Shown piece after piece: positions 25,143-35,028 of a DNA stretch of 64,000 nucleotides. The position numbers were made by a program, and so were the translations under genes. The notes under the pieces are model-generated. The model did no database searches, had not been told where the DNA came from, and worked only from the letters and a program-made list of their open reading frames with translations. The number at the start of each line of letters is the position of its first letter. Within the stretch, counting starts at the first letter, position 1. Source of the stretch: Oscillospiraceae bacterium (GTDB lineage Bacteria > Bacillota > Clostridia > Oscillospirales > Ruminococcaceae); NCBI GenBank assembly GCA_017518255.1, contig JAFWVK010000053.1:27122-91121 (forward strand), written 5' to 3'.

Positions 25143-26607
25143 GGCGTTTTCCCAACTTTCTTTTGAGCGATTTTAAGACCTGCTGCATAATATCGCAAAC
25201 AAGCGGCTCCTTCAGCAGAAGCAGCAGTGCGCCGTAAACTGCAAAGAACAGGCAGCCGGATACTGCAAGTGTGATGAAAGAGTGCCAGTTCATCCACAAA
25301 ACCCAGATTGCGGCAACTGTTCCGCCTGAAAGTGCAATCAGCATTTTCACAAAAGGGATTTTTAGGAATACAGGTGCAATTTCCCTTCTGAGCGCAATGG
25401 TCTGAACAGCCAATACAACTACCTCGGCAACCACTGTTCCGATTGCAGCACCGGAAGAGGCATATCGCGGGATCAAGACAGCATTTAGCCCCAAATCCAC
25501 AACAGCACCTGCAATTTCAGAATACAGTACAATTTTTTCTCTTCCGGTCGGTACCAAAATTTGGATTCCCGTTACGTTTGACATACCGATCAGCAATAGT
25601 GTCGGCATAATTAACTGCATTGGTACAATTGAATTTGTATACTCCGAGCCGGACAGGAATAAAATTCCGGATTTTGCAAAGAGCATGAAATACAGCATCA
25701 AAGGTGTTGCAAGCAATACTGCGAAGTTCATGGACTTTTTGGTAATGCTCTGAAATTCTTTCATCTTACCGGTCTGGATATAATATGATGCACGCGGAAG
25801 CAGAACCGTACCGAGAGAAATAACAATGCTTACCATAATGGTTTTGATTTTAACCGCTGCATTATAGTATCCGACCTCGGTATCCGACTTCATAAAGCCA
25901 AGCATCAATGTATCAAGATGCGTATATACCGTTGTTGCACAAGCCATTGCAAAAAACACAGCGACCGCTTTGATATGCTTATGCAGATTATAATTACCGA
26001 CAAGCTTGATTCCGATATATTTTCTGGCATGAAAAAAATTAAAAACACAGGAAAAAGAAGATGCCAGAATCGTAATTGCGCCGTAGATCAGGTAATCCTC
26101 CTTCTTGTGGACAAGCAGGAACATTGCCACCAGTGCAATAAGTTTAAAAATGACAGAACGGATTGTGATATAGGTGTATTTTTCAAGTGCTTTATAAAGC
26201 CACTCCATACCGATTGTATGGAAAAAAATTGTGCAGCTGATAATAATCAGCAGAAGCTTTTCATTCTGATATTTCGGGATAAAGACAATTGAGACAGCTA
26301 ATCCGGCGTATGCCACGGCTGTCATAATCAGATTGATAAAAAACAATTCATGAGTTGTTCTTGTCAGTTCCTCATAATTGTCCCGGACTTTTGCACAAGC
26401 ACGAATTCCGTACTTCGGAATACCAAGCTGAGCGATAATCAGAAAATAAGAAATTGTAGCAGTCGCAAATTGTATTTTTCCGGTTCCTTCCGGCTTCAGA
26501 ATTCTGGAGGCATAAGGAAACGTAATCAGCGGAAAAATAAAATTAGACATCGTCAGAAAAATTTCCATGATGAAATTTTTCTTTATGGATGCATTCTTGG
26601 ATTTCAT
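25135..26607 (-). CDS. Wzx-type polysaccharide flippase
   Basis: This 490-residue membrane protein has about 14 hydrophobic helices and the pattern of the polysaccharide exporter (MATE/MVF-like) family: a cytosolic start SIKKNFIMEIFLTMSNFIFPLITFP, the RILKPEGTGKIQF segment, and a long final loop. It should move the lipid-linked repeat unit across the membrane. Its start overlaps the stop of the Wzy-like gene (ATGA) and AGGAGG lies 13 bases upstream. Downstream it overlaps glf. A role in a Wzx/Wzy pathway follows from the neighbours. Confidence 0.88.
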   Translation of the reverse strand: MKSKNASIKKNFIMEIFLTMSNFIFPLITFPYASRILKPEGTGKIQFATATISYFLIIAQLGIPKYGIRACAKVRDNYEELTRTTHELFFINLIMTAVAYAGLAVSIVFIPKYQNEKLLLIIISCTIFFHTIGMEWLYKALEKYTYITIRSVIFKLIALVAMFLLVHKKEDYLIYGAITILASSFSCVFNFFHARKYIGIKLVGNYNLHKHIKAVAVFFAMACATTVYTHLDTLMLGFMKSDTEVGYYNAAVKIKTIMVSIVISLGTVLLPRASYYIQTGKMKEFQSITKKSMNFAVLLATPLMLYFMLFAKSGILFLSGSEYTNSIVPMQLIMPTLLLIGMSNVTGIQILVPTGREKIVLYSEIAGAVVDLGLNAVLIPRYASSGAAIGTVVAEVVVLAVQTIALRREIAPVFLKIPFVKMLIALSGGTVAAIWVLWMNWHSFITLAVSGCLFFAVYGALLLLLKEPLVCDIMQQVLKSLKRKLGKRHV

Positions 26608-27875
26608 GAAATCTTCAAAGCCTCCTGTATTTTAGAGTACAGAACATTCTTTCCGGAACTGTCATCCTTCCACATTATCTGCGTACACATCAGGAAAAGA
26701 AAGATCAGTTTGTAAACGCTTGCGGTTAAAAAGAAGCAAATGAACGTTCCAATCCAGAAAAGCAGCTCTGCACGATTATTGCGCAGAGAGGTAATCACTC
26801 TATTTATAAAAGGCAGCAGATAAAGTAAAAACAACGGCAAGCCGGTAAATCCGAGAAAAGCCGGCAAACCGATAGAGAATCCTTGTTTGTATTTGGTATA
26901 CGCATAAAACGCATCTGAATTTCCAAAGCCGTATCCTAAAAGCGGGCGATGAATAAACATTTTCAGGCAAGCGACCAAATGATCCAAGCGCACGGAAAAT
27001 GACTCTCCGCCGGCGGATGTATTTTGCTTCGTCTGAATCAAATAATAAGCGATATACGCTGCTGTACCGATTGCTGCCGGAATCATGGCTATTTTCAAAA
27101 AGCGGATAATGGGTGCTTTTCCAGTGTTCCACAGATACAGCACAATCATTGCCATCAAAAACAGAATACCGGTAGTGGAAAAAGTTGACAGAATGGAAGC
27201 AGCCAGTACAGCCAATACGACGATTCGCGGTTTCTTCCGTAATCCTGCTTCTGCTGCAAACGCAAGGCAAAGCATCAGATTATACATCGGTGCTTCAATA
27301 AAAAAGCAGCAATTCCGGTATTGGATCCCAAAAAAGCCTGCTCCCTGCACGCGCTGTGCCTCATATTGGAAATTATAGTATGTATTAGCCCGAACATAAT
27401 CTCCGTCGTATAAAAATTTTGCCGATCTTGTCGGCGGGATTATTTGCAGAATTGTACCGCTGATAAACAGGAACAACGAAAGGGATGCAATAATGAACAT
27501 GACATTGGCAAACCGAGCCCAAAGTGTTTTTGTATCTTCATGACACGCACAAAAAAACGAACAAGTCATAAAGGGAATAGACCATTTCACGGTTCCCGGA
27601 ATAAATTGTCCGCCCGGAACTATCGTTGTCAGAAAGCTGAATCCTGTCAGCATAATGATTGCAAGGAGATACTTGGAATTGAATCGTATAGCTCCGGACA
27701 TGCACCGCAGGAATACAATTCCTATGCAGAGAAATGAAAAGACCAAGCACAACCTAGACTCAGAGAAATTATAGTAGACATCCCGCTGGAACATTGTATA
27801 GTTATTGATAATTACAATCAACACAAGAAGGTATTCAAACGCTGCAGTAATTTTTGTTAGTTTAATGGTTCTCAT
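26604..27875 (-). CDS. Wzy-like polysaccharide polymerase (O-antigen ligase family)
   Basis: This 423-residue protein has about 10-12 hydrophobic helices and one larger extracytoplasmic loop (about residues 270-330, with the GYGFGNSDAFYAYTKYKQG stretch) typical of Wzy/WaaL-type polymerases, which share little sequence. It probably polymerises repeat units outside the membrane. The ATG directly abuts an AAGGAGG ribosome site with no spacer, which is unusual and may make initiation weak or shift it to a nearby codon. It overlaps the flippase gene by 4 bases. Confidence 0.72.
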   Translation of the reverse strand: MRTIKLTKITAAFEYLLVLIVIINNYTMFQRDVYYNFSESRLCLVFSFLCIGIVFLRCMSGAIRFNSKYLLAIIMLTGFSFLTTIVPGGQFIPGTVKWSIPFMTCSFFCACHEDTKTLWARFANVMFIIASLSLFLFISGTILQIIPPTRSAKFLYDGDYVRANTYYNFQYEAQRVQGAGFFGIQYRNCCFFIEAPMYNLMLCLAFAAEAGLRKKPRIVVLAVLAASILSTFSTTGILFLMAMIVLYLWNTGKAPIIRFLKIAMIPAAIGTAAYIAYYLIQTKQNTSAGGESFSVRLDHLVACLKMFIHRPLLGYGFGNSDAFYAYTKYKQGFSIGLPAFLGFTGLPLFLLYLLPFINRVITSLRNNRAELLFWIGTFICFFLTASVYKLIFLFLMCTQIMWKDDSSGKNVLYSKIQEALKIS

Positions 27876-27939
27876 CCTCCTTGCTTATGGTTTCCGGTTA
27901 AATATTTGATTCTCTTTGGACATCTGCCGCAAAATCAAA

Positions 27940-28986
27940 TTATTTCTTCTTGTTCCAGTAGATCTTTGCCATACCGTATCTGAGCATCCAGATAAAATAC
28001 TTCAGCTTCTTCAGACCGATATAGCGTGTGGGAGCATTCTTGATTGCTTCTGCATATGGATGTGTTTTAATCAGGGCTTTAAACTCTGCATAACGCTCTT
28101 TTTCACTCTTCGGATTATCAGCATTCAGAAAATAGCGATCCATCCCCTGCTGAAGATAGAGCATGACCCGGATATAGTATGCTTCCTTTGCCATTCTTCC
28201 TTTTTTATGTTGTTTCAGAAACTGTTCCTGTTTTTGATTGATTCGGTCAATGTTTTCAAAATAGTTTGCTTTGAATCCGTGCGAATAGGAATTATCCAGT
28301 TTCCTGTAATGATAGATCACATGCTTCATATATGCGATTTTCTTCACATATTCATAAAGATGCAGGGTAAACAGGATATCATCGCCCAGCCCCCTGACAT
28401 AGGGATCAAACTGAAGATTATTATCCAGAATCACGGATGACTTAATCATCACTCTCCACGGCGCACCGCCCCAGGAACGAATGGCATCAAATTCAGGTCT
28501 CTGAATGTTCACTTTTCCGCTGTTGCAATTTACGGCGAACTGAAGAGCAGAAATTGTTTCCGGATTCGTTGTCACAAATTCCTTGGCAAAGCATGACTGC
28601 ATCATTGTTCCGGAAGATGTTTCCGTCACCCAGTCACCGTAGATCAGATCTGCGTGCGTCTTTTCGGCGGCCTTCCAAAGCTTTTCCAGTGCAGTCGGTT
28701 CCAGCCAGTCATCGGAATCGACAATATAAATGTACTCACCGGTAACATGTTTCAAGCCGGTATTCCGCGCAACGGAAACACCGCCGTTTTCCTGATGAAT
28801 CACATGGACACGCGAATCGCCTTCCGCGGCAAACGCATCAAGAATCTGCGGACAGTTATCCTTGCTTCCGTCATCCACAAGAATCACTTCATAATCCTGA
28901 AATGTCTGATTACGGATGCTGTTCAGGAATTGGTCAATATACTTTTCGACTCCGTATACAGGAGCCACCAAAGAAATTTTAGGCAT
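27940..28986 (-). CDS. Family 2 glycosyltransferase
   Basis: This protein of about 348 residues starts with PKISLVAPVYGVEKYID and has the GT-A fold motifs VILVDDGSKDN and a DSDDW metal-binding site (DxD), followed by the acceptor region DILFTLHLYEY. It transfers a sugar from a nucleotide donor onto the lipid-linked repeat unit at the cytosolic face. I prefer the ATG at 28986, with GGAG 9 bases upstream, over one five codons earlier. It is the only clear processive-type GT2 in the whole 19-kb cluster. Donor and linkage cannot be read from the sequence. Confidence 0.9.
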   Translation of the reverse strand: MPKISLVAPVYGVEKYIDQFLNSIRNQTFQDYEVILVDDGSKDNCPQILDAFAAEGDSRVHVIHQENGGVSVARNTGLKHVTGEYIYIVDSDDWLEPTALEKLWKAAEKTHADLIYGDWVTETSSGTMMQSCFAKEFVTTNPETISALQFAVNCNSGKVNIQRPEFDAIRSWGGAPWRVMIKSSVILDNNLQFDPYVRGLGDDILFTLHLYEYVKKIAYMKHVIYHYRKLDNSYSHGFKANYFENIDRINQKQEQFLKQHKKGRMAKEAYYIRVMLYLQQGMDRYFLNADNPKSEKERYAEFKALIKTHPYAEAIKNAPTRYIGLKKLKYFIWMLRYGMAKIYWNKKK

Positions 28987-29009
28987 ATTTCCGTTCTCCA
29001 TTCCGTATT

Positions 29010-30194
29010 TTAAACAATGAGGCTCATATTGTTCATCAGCGCTTCCACTTCTGCCCGGATACCGCGCCGGAAGACAATCTGAGGTCCGATCATCTGGCTT
29101 TTCCCGTTTCCTTCAATCACGACCCAGCCCTGATCCGTATATGCCAGATCCCAGCCGATATAACGGACGGAAGGGATTTGTGCAGACATTTTTCTGCTGA
29201 GCGTCAGGAGATTCTCCCAATCCGGAAGCTGATAGCCGATAAATGCGACGCCGGAATCGGGATGTGTTTTATAGCATCGGTTCATTTCGTCAAAACCGTT
29301 TGTGCAAAGCATTCCGGTTTTTTCATCAATTCCGACCAGAATACCGCCGGCGCCTCCGTTATCCACAAAGGAACCCGCTCTTCCGATTTTCATGAATGTA
29401 TAAGGAATTTCAATACCCTGCCTGGTATTGAACGTAATGACACGGACAGTATTGACGCTGGATGCATTCAGTGCTGCCATAACCTTGTTCTGCTGTACAC
29501 GTTCTTCAAGCAGATGCGGTCCCTTCGCTATGATATCACGGAACAGCTCCGATTTCGTTTTCCGGCTGCCGGACAGGTTAATTAACTCAATTCCGCGTCC
29601 GACGCCTTCATAAACCGCCTTGCTGACAAATTCCGGATGCGCATTGACAAAACTGCTGAACTTTGCAAAATCGCGCTGAGAGCGGATATATACTGCATCT
29701 CTCTTAAAATATTTGCGGAATTTCTCATATGTAAATCCCTTATTGTTAAAGACCTGTGATTCAGTCAGATCATTCATCTGATACACATAACGGTACCGCA
29801 TGACATCCGACACAAATTCTTTTCGCTCCTGCGGGGATTTTGTTTCAAATCCGAAGCACATATATTCTTCAGCCAGAAAGCCGTATGCAAAGCTGCAAAA
29901 CAGAATATCGGTACGGAGTTCTTCCCAGTCACTTCTTTCCGTCAGAGAAGGAATTTTCTGAACCAGTTCCACGATTCCTTTATTGGAAGACCGCGCCAGC
30001 TTGTTATTCCGGTTCAGATACATCTGCACAAGACGGGCTTTTTCCGTGCTGCTGATTTCTCCGGCTGCAATCTGATCCTCCGAAAGAAGCAGTGCATCTA
30101 CTTTTTTCACTCTGTACTTTGCAAAGCCTTGTCTCAGCAATTTGATATTCGGATATCTTCTTCGCACCGAATCAATTATATGTTTTTTATCCAT
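29010..30194 (-). CDS. Sugar-transfer-associated ATP-grasp protein 1
   Basis: This protein of about 394 residues is one of four paralogues in the cluster. The C-terminal half carries a shared core: ASSVNTVRVITF, GRAGSFVDNGGAGGI, HPDSGVAFIGYQLPDWE, and GWDLAYTDQGWVVIEGNG, where the last E and N are predicted Mg-ATP ligands of the ATP-grasp fold. The N-terminal half is a charged helical region. Such proteins are found in polysaccharide loci and are thought to form an amide or similar bond with ATP, perhaps adding an amino acid to a sugar; activity is not established. I chose the ATG at 30194, after GAAAGGTG, over one 20 codons upstream. Confidence 0.82.
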   Translation of the reverse strand: MDKKHIIDSVRRRYPNIKLLRQGFAKYRVKKVDALLLSEDQIAAGEISSTEKARLVQMYLNRNNKLARSSNKGIVELVQKIPSLTERSDWEELRTDILFCSFAYGFLAEEYMCFGFETKSPQERKEFVSDVMRYRYVYQMNDLTESQVFNNKGFTYEKFRKYFKRDAVYIRSQRDFAKFSSFVNAHPEFVSKAVYEGVGRGIELINLSGSRKTKSELFRDIIAKGPHLLEERVQQNKVMAALNASSVNTVRVITFNTRQGIEIPYTFMKIGRAGSFVDNGGAGGILVGIDEKTGMLCTNGFDEMNRCYKTHPDSGVAFIGYQLPDWENLLTLSRKMSAQIPSVRYIGWDLAYTDQGWVVIEGNGKSQMIGPQIVFRRGIRAEVEALMNNMSLIV

Positions 30195-30290
30195 GATAAA
30201 ACACCTTTCAAACCGATTGCACAGCATTCCGGATATTGCCGGAAAAATTATCATTCGTGCAGATTCTGTTTACAGTTCAGCTGATGCAGT

Positions 30291-31289
30291 TCATACCTGT
30301 TTTTTCATTGCCCGAAGTTCATCAATATACGGCTTCAGTCTCGGCCAAAGTCCCCGATGGCTCGGCATTTCCCATGCTCTGGTACCCGGATATTCATTGC
30401 CTTCGACCAGCATGACATCATTTTCTCTGATTGCGAAATCCCAGCCGACAAATCGCACCTCCGGCACAACCAGCGCAGCCTTCTGAACCATTTCTTTCAG
30501 CTGATCCCAGTGCGGAATCTGAAAACCGACAATTTGCTTGCCGGTATCAGGATGAACAACATAGTGCTTGAATTCTGCATCAATACCTCTTGTACAAATG
30601 ACACCGGTTTTTGCATCAATTGCCGCAGCAATGCCGTTTCCGCTGAAATTGTCAACACTCTGACCGGCTCTGCCCATGCGCAGTACTGCTGCCATGATAC
30701 GGGGCTTTCCGTCTGCACAGCGAAGTGACATAACTCTCAGGGTATTGACAGAAGACGGATTCATCGCGCTCATTTCGGGATGCTGAATAATCAAATCCTC
30801 CAGAAGTACATTCTTTCCTGTGTTTTCTGTAAAGAACTGTTCGGGAGACTCAAGTGTAAAATCGACTTTTCTTGCGCCGACGCCCTGTTTTCCGTCAGAA
30901 AACTTTGCGAAGCAATGCGGATACTGTTTTGCAAATTGCAGGAATTCTTCTTCTGAGCAGGAATGAAGGTTGATCCACGCAAGTTTATGGAACTCTGCAA
31001 AACGCTTGTTGAACAGCGTTTTATCCCTGAAAACATCAAAATATTTTTTATCGTTGCAAAGATAAATCATCTTCCGGAGCCGACGGTCTGTCATATATTC
31101 CTTTCTGCCTTTCCGGTTGATGTGATAAAAACCGTAGGAGAAATATTCGCCTGCACGGACGCCTTCACAGTACTGACTGAGCGTCATATCGCCGAACACC
31201 ATGCACTTTTTGAGTACGCTGTGATTTCGGTCGAGTTTGCAAAGCGAATAATAGCGGTCAAATTTTGTAAAGGCATCCTTAATACTCAT
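30291..31289 (-). CDS. Sugar-transfer-associated ATP-grasp protein 2
   Basis: This 332-residue paralogue is the shortest and most diverged of the four. It has the same core in order: NPSSVNTLRVMSL, GRAGQSVDNFSGNGI, HPDTGKQIVGFQIPHWD, and GWDFAIRENDVMLVEGNEY near the C-terminus. DNFSG replaces the DNGGAG of its relatives, and GKQGVGARKVDF marks the lysine-bearing ATP-binding strand. AAGGAG lies 9 bases before the ATG. The N-terminal helical part is shorter than in the others by about 70 residues. The predicted reaction is ATP-dependent ligation in polysaccharide decoration; the substrate is unknown. Confidence 0.82.
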   Translation of the reverse strand: MSIKDAFTKFDRYYSLCKLDRNHSVLKKCMVFGDMTLSQYCEGVRAGEYFSYGFYHINRKGRKEYMTDRRLRKMIYLCNDKKYFDVFRDKTLFNKRFAEFHKLAWINLHSCSEEEFLQFAKQYPHCFAKFSDGKQGVGARKVDFTLESPEQFFTENTGKNVLLEDLIIQHPEMSAMNPSSVNTLRVMSLRCADGKPRIMAAVLRMGRAGQSVDNFSGNGIAAAIDAKTGVICTRGIDAEFKHYVVHPDTGKQIVGFQIPHWDQLKEMVQKAALVVPEVRFVGWDFAIRENDVMLVEGNEYPGTRAWEMPSHRGLWPRLKPYIDELRAMKKQV

Positions 31290-31372
31290 CTTTTCATTCT
31301 CCTTGCCGAGCGTTTTATTCTGTCGGAATGATTCCGGAATGCTTTTTTTGAATCATATCTGCATCGAAAATG

Positions 31373-32578
31373 TCAGCGGTAGCTTTTGATTTCATATGGA
31401 ACAAGCAAATCCATCTTCTGAATCAGTGTACGTAATTCTTCTCTTGTTCCTTTCAGGGTTCCTGCCTGATGTATGTACTGACCGGACGAGTTGATTTCCA
31501 CAATCATCCAGCCTTTTTTGGAATAGGCAAGATCAAAGCTCAGATATTTCATTCCCGGAACTTTCAGGGCAGCTTCTTTACAGATGGCGAGTGCCTGATC
31601 CCATTCGGGGAGAACAACACCCTTGAAAGCAACTCCGCTGTCAGGATGCTTTTCGTAACGGTATCCGAATTCATCACAGCCGTCTGTGCTGATGATTCCG
31701 TTTACGGTATCGACCGTTGCAAAGACGCCGCCTGCCGCTGCATTGTCAATAAACGAGCCGGCTCTGCCGGAACGGAAAAAGCCGTGCGCCGGAACCACGC
31801 CGTCTCTTGTCAGATAAGTCGATACCCTCACTGTATTGACAGAGGATTCATTGAACTGTCCGAGAATATCTGCCTGCTCAATTTTTTCCTCCAGAAGGAC
31901 TGTTCCGAACTGACGGATTTCGTGAAAATACTCCGAAACATCTTCATGTTCCTGCATGTCAATCAGCTGAACACCCTGTCCTCTTGAAGATCTGGTAAGC
32001 TTCAGAATAAAGACCGGATGTTTTGCTGCGAACTCACGGAATCTGCCGTAGTCATCGTCCGAGCTGACAATCAGAGCGTCCCGGAAAAAGTAGTTCTGAA
32101 ACACACGATATGCAGCAGCCTTATCTGCAAGCATAGATTCTGAAAAATCGTTGGCACTGAAACGGAAGCAGAGCCGCTCAAGCTCTGATACAAATTCTCT
32201 GCGCTTTTCTGTCTCCTTATTCTGTCCTGCGAGATCAAAGAATACAAATTCATCCGGAAAGAATCCGTATGCATACCAATTGAATACCATTTCCCTGCGT
32301 AAATCGGCAAGCTCTTTCCGGGAAACATCACGGAATCTTGGATTCGTCTGAAAAACCTTGTCGATCTTTTTCGTGACTGCCTGATATCGTTCCGGAAAAC
32401 GCCGGACATATTCGCGGACAATTCTTTTTTTCTCGGCTTCATTGTTTTCACATTTTTCGATATCCTCACGGTTCATCAAATGCTTTGTAAGCTTTCTGAT
32501 CTGATACCGGGTCAGCTGCTTATGCACTCCGACCGGAAAATGTGCGACTGTCTTGCGGAACAGTGTTTTCTTGTCCAT
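31373..32578 (-). CDS. Sugar-transfer-associated ATP-grasp protein 3
   Basis: This protein of about 401 residues has the family core ESSVNTVRVSTY, GRAGSFIDNAAAGGV, HPDSGVAFKGVVLPEWD and SFDLAYSKKGWMIVEINSSG; the ATP-grasp ligands are the E and N of VEIN. The first 160 residues are rich in charged helices and include the YGFFPDEFVFFDL segment shared with paralogues 1 and 4. The ATG at 32578 follows GAAAGGTG by 11 bases, the same arrangement as paralogue 1; a GTG seven codons upstream is less likely. The repeated spacing suggests that the genes arose by duplication. Confidence 0.82.
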   Translation of the reverse strand: MDKKTLFRKTVAHFPVGVHKQLTRYQIRKLTKHLMNREDIEKCENNEAEKKRIVREYVRRFPERYQAVTKKIDKVFQTNPRFRDVSRKELADLRREMVFNWYAYGFFPDEFVFFDLAGQNKETEKRREFVSELERLCFRFSANDFSESMLADKAAAYRVFQNYFFRDALIVSSDDDYGRFREFAAKHPVFILKLTRSSRGQGVQLIDMQEHEDVSEYFHEIRQFGTVLLEEKIEQADILGQFNESSVNTVRVSTYLTRDGVVPAHGFFRSGRAGSFIDNAAAGGVFATVDTVNGIISTDGCDEFGYRYEKHPDSGVAFKGVVLPEWDQALAICKEAALKVPGMKYLSFDLAYSKKGWMIVEINSSGQYIHQAGTLKGTREELRTLIQKMDLLVPYEIKSYR

Positions 32579-32728
32579 TTTTACAAACACACCTTTCACT
32601 GATAATCACAGTATCATATATGTCTATTCTAATGTTTGCCGATAAAAAGATGACCGGCTTCTTATGGGGAACATAACCTTGCAACGGGAAATCATCTTCC
32701 AAAAAGAAACTGATATTCACCTCAGGCA

Positions 32729-33805
32729 TTATTTCGTTTCCTGTGCGGAACCGGACATTTGATTCTTGTCAATCCTATTGCCGATCCTATCGCCGATTCT
32801 GTCGAAAAGCTTCCCGACGGTTGCAGCCCGGATCAGTTCAACTGCCGCACCGGCAAAAAATATAACGGCGGTTTTTGCAAGGACATTCAGGTACGGATTT
32901 TCGATATAGGAAAGATTGGGAAAAACTTTTCTGAAAGCCCAGTTGCGCAGCAGAAAATTATTATGAATCAAATAGATTCCCAGTGTTGTGCCGCCAAGCG
33001 TATTGACGATTCTGCTCTGAAATTTCATGCGGGAGCACCACATGAGCATAGAGACAGAAAGGAACACGGCAATAACGGAATTGAGCTTTCCGAAATAAAA
33101 GGCTTTATCAAACAGGCCTTTTCGGTCTGTAATAATACCGAGAATATCAAAGCCGATGACGGAAAGAAACATCAGAATCCACGAGCCGAGTGCCATTATT
33201 CCCCACGGAAGTTTTCGCTCAATCGGGTGCAGCCGCAAATAACTTCCGAGAACATACATTACAAGGAAAAAGTCAATATCACTGAAACTCCATGCACCTG
33301 CGGATACAGTTGGAATCACAGACCAGATCACCAGAAGGGTGACTGTAAGACGGAGGTGCGTTTTCTGATCCAGCTGACGCAGCCAAGGATTGAGAAACGG
33401 AACAATCAGCAAAAGCAGAATATACGCGATAATATACCATGTACCAAACAGAAGCGGAAGCAATGATTTTATTCCAAGTGTTTTGGAAACCGGAACAGCC
33501 TTTGTCACAAACATCACAGCAAGAATCATGAGATAATACATGTGCGTCGTCAGTGTGAGGCTGATTACTTTGGGATAATAGTTTTTTTTCTGACTGCTTA
33601 TCATGAAATAACCGGTAATCAGTGCAAAAATGCAGCAGCCGGTTCTTCCAAGTGTCATCAGGAACTGCATAAACACAATATTTGCGCCGAATTCATACCC
33701 GGAGAATGTCCGGATTCCGCCGTGCCAGACCCAGTGATACAGAATCACCATAAGAATCGCGATAATCCGCAGAAGCTCTATTCCTGAATTTCGTTGTTTA
33801 GCCAT
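32729..33805 (-). CDS. Membrane acyltransferase (acyltransferase 3 / OafA type)
   Basis: This 358-residue integral membrane protein begins RNSGIELLRIIAILMVILYHW, with the conserved R-x(n)-H pattern of acyltransferase-3 proteins (the H of LYHW), followed by about ten helices. It probably transfers acetyl or another acyl group to a sugar of the surface polymer. The dTDP-Fuc3N pathway upstream lacks its usual N-acetyltransferase, but that step is normally soluble, so this protein more likely O-acylates the lipid-linked unit. GGGAGG precedes the ATG. It lies between two ATP-grasp paralogues. Confidence 0.88.
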   Translation of the reverse strand: MAKQRNSGIELLRIIAILMVILYHWVWHGGIRTFSGYEFGANIVFMQFLMTLGRTGCCIFALITGYFMISSQKKNYYPKVISLTLTTHMYYLMILAVMFVTKAVPVSKTLGIKSLLPLLFGTWYIIAYILLLLIVPFLNPWLRQLDQKTHLRLTVTLLVIWSVIPTVSAGAWSFSDIDFFLVMYVLGSYLRLHPIERKLPWGIMALGSWILMFLSVIGFDILGIITDRKGLFDKAFYFGKLNSVIAVFLSVSMLMWCSRMKFQSRIVNTLGGTTLGIYLIHNNFLLRNWAFRKVFPNLSYIENPYLNVLAKTAVIFFAGAAVELIRAATVGKLFDRIGDRIGNRIDKNQMSGSAQETK

Positions 33806-33822
33806 ACATCCTCCCGAAACTG

Positions 33823-35028
33823 TCAGACAACAAGCTCCATATCCTTCATAATTCCCTCAAATGTACTGCGGAGTCCGCGGTCGTCAATCATCTGCTTTGC
33901 AATAATATAGCAGTTTTCGTTTCCTTCGACCATGACCCAGCCGTTTTCCGTATGAGCCAGATCCCAGCCGATAAAATGGATTTCCGGAACGACCTCCGCC
34001 AGCTTATAGACAAGAGCGCGAAGCTGTTCCCAGTCCGGCATCTGATAACCCTTGAATGTTGTGCCGGATGCGGGATGATCTGCATACACACCGCCGATTT
34101 CGTCATAACCGTCTGTAACAATCACACCGGTTTCAAAATCAATACATGCCTGTACGCCGCCTGCGCCGCCGTTATCAACAAACGAACCGGGTCTGCCGGT
34201 TCTCAATGTGCAGTAGGGAACCACTGTTCCGTTTTTGGTAACGAATGTAATTGCCCGGACGGTGTTGACGCTGGACTCGTTGAATGCAGCAAGCGCCGGA
34301 GACTGTATAATTTTCTGTTCCAGAATATGCTTGCCCTGTGCGATCAGGCTGTCAAAGAGTTCCTTCGGTGTTTTGCCGCAGTTCTGGATGTCGATGAGTT
34401 CAACACTGTGTCCCTGTGCCTCAAAGCACTGTTTTTTGACGAATACAGGATGTTTTTTGACAAAGCGCTGAAAGCGCTCAAAATGCTCCGGTCCGCTGAC
34501 AGATGTCGCATCGCGCTTATAGAATTCCTTGAATCTCCGGTAGGTTTTAACCTTGTCGTTAAAGATCTCCGCTTTCAGAAGATCATTCATCCGGCACCGG
34601 AATGTCTGTCGCAGACGGCTGGAGATAAACGAATTGCGCTCATCCATGCTTTTGCTGCGCAGCCGGAATGAGAAATACTCGACCGGCGTGAATCCGTATG
34701 CGAAATAGCAGAAGAGCATATCCAGACGGATTTCTTCCAGTTCTTCGGCTTTTTCCGGATCGTTTTTCATTTCGGCATACAGCGGAAGATCGGAGAATGC
34801 CTGTGAAATCTGTGACTCAGCGGAGGCTGCCGCCTTTCCCCACTTTTTCCGGCATTCAGAAACAATTCTGTTTTTTGCTTCTGTATTCTGTTCGCCCTCT
34901 CTGACCTGCGCGTCCGTGAGGGAGTGTCTGTTTGTCAGTTTGATTTTCAGTTTAGAGACTGCCTTTCTGAACAGAGGCTTGTCCGGCAGTCTGCGAATCA
35001 GCGCATTCTGTTTATTATCGTTCGGCAT
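33823..35028 (-). CDS. Sugar-transfer-associated ATP-grasp protein 4
   Basis: This protein of about 401 residues has the core ESSVNTVRAITF, GRPGSFVDNGGAGGV, HPASGTTFKGYQMPDWE and GWDLAHTENGWVMVEGNEN. It is closest to paralogue 1 by these motifs. The N-terminus is very basic (KAVSKLKIKLTNRHS). The third codon ATG at 35028 is the better start, 7 bases after AGGAG; the ATG two codons upstream is only one base from it. The start region overlaps the end of the epimerase gene by 14 bases, so the two are coupled. Confidence 0.82.
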   Translation of the reverse strand: MPNDNKQNALIRRLPDKPLFRKAVSKLKIKLTNRHSLTDAQVREGEQNTEAKNRIVSECRKKWGKAAASAESQISQAFSDLPLYAEMKNDPEKAEELEEIRLDMLFCYFAYGFTPVEYFSFRLRSKSMDERNSFISSRLRQTFRCRMNDLLKAEIFNDKVKTYRRFKEFYKRDATSVSGPEHFERFQRFVKKHPVFVKKQCFEAQGHSVELIDIQNCGKTPKELFDSLIAQGKHILEQKIIQSPALAAFNESSVNTVRAITFVTKNGTVVPYCTLRTGRPGSFVDNGGAGGVQACIDFETGVIVTDGYDEIGGVYADHPASGTTFKGYQMPDWEQLRALVYKLAEVVPEIHFIGWDLAHTENGWVMVEGNENCYIIAKQMIDDRGLRSTFEGIMKDMELVV

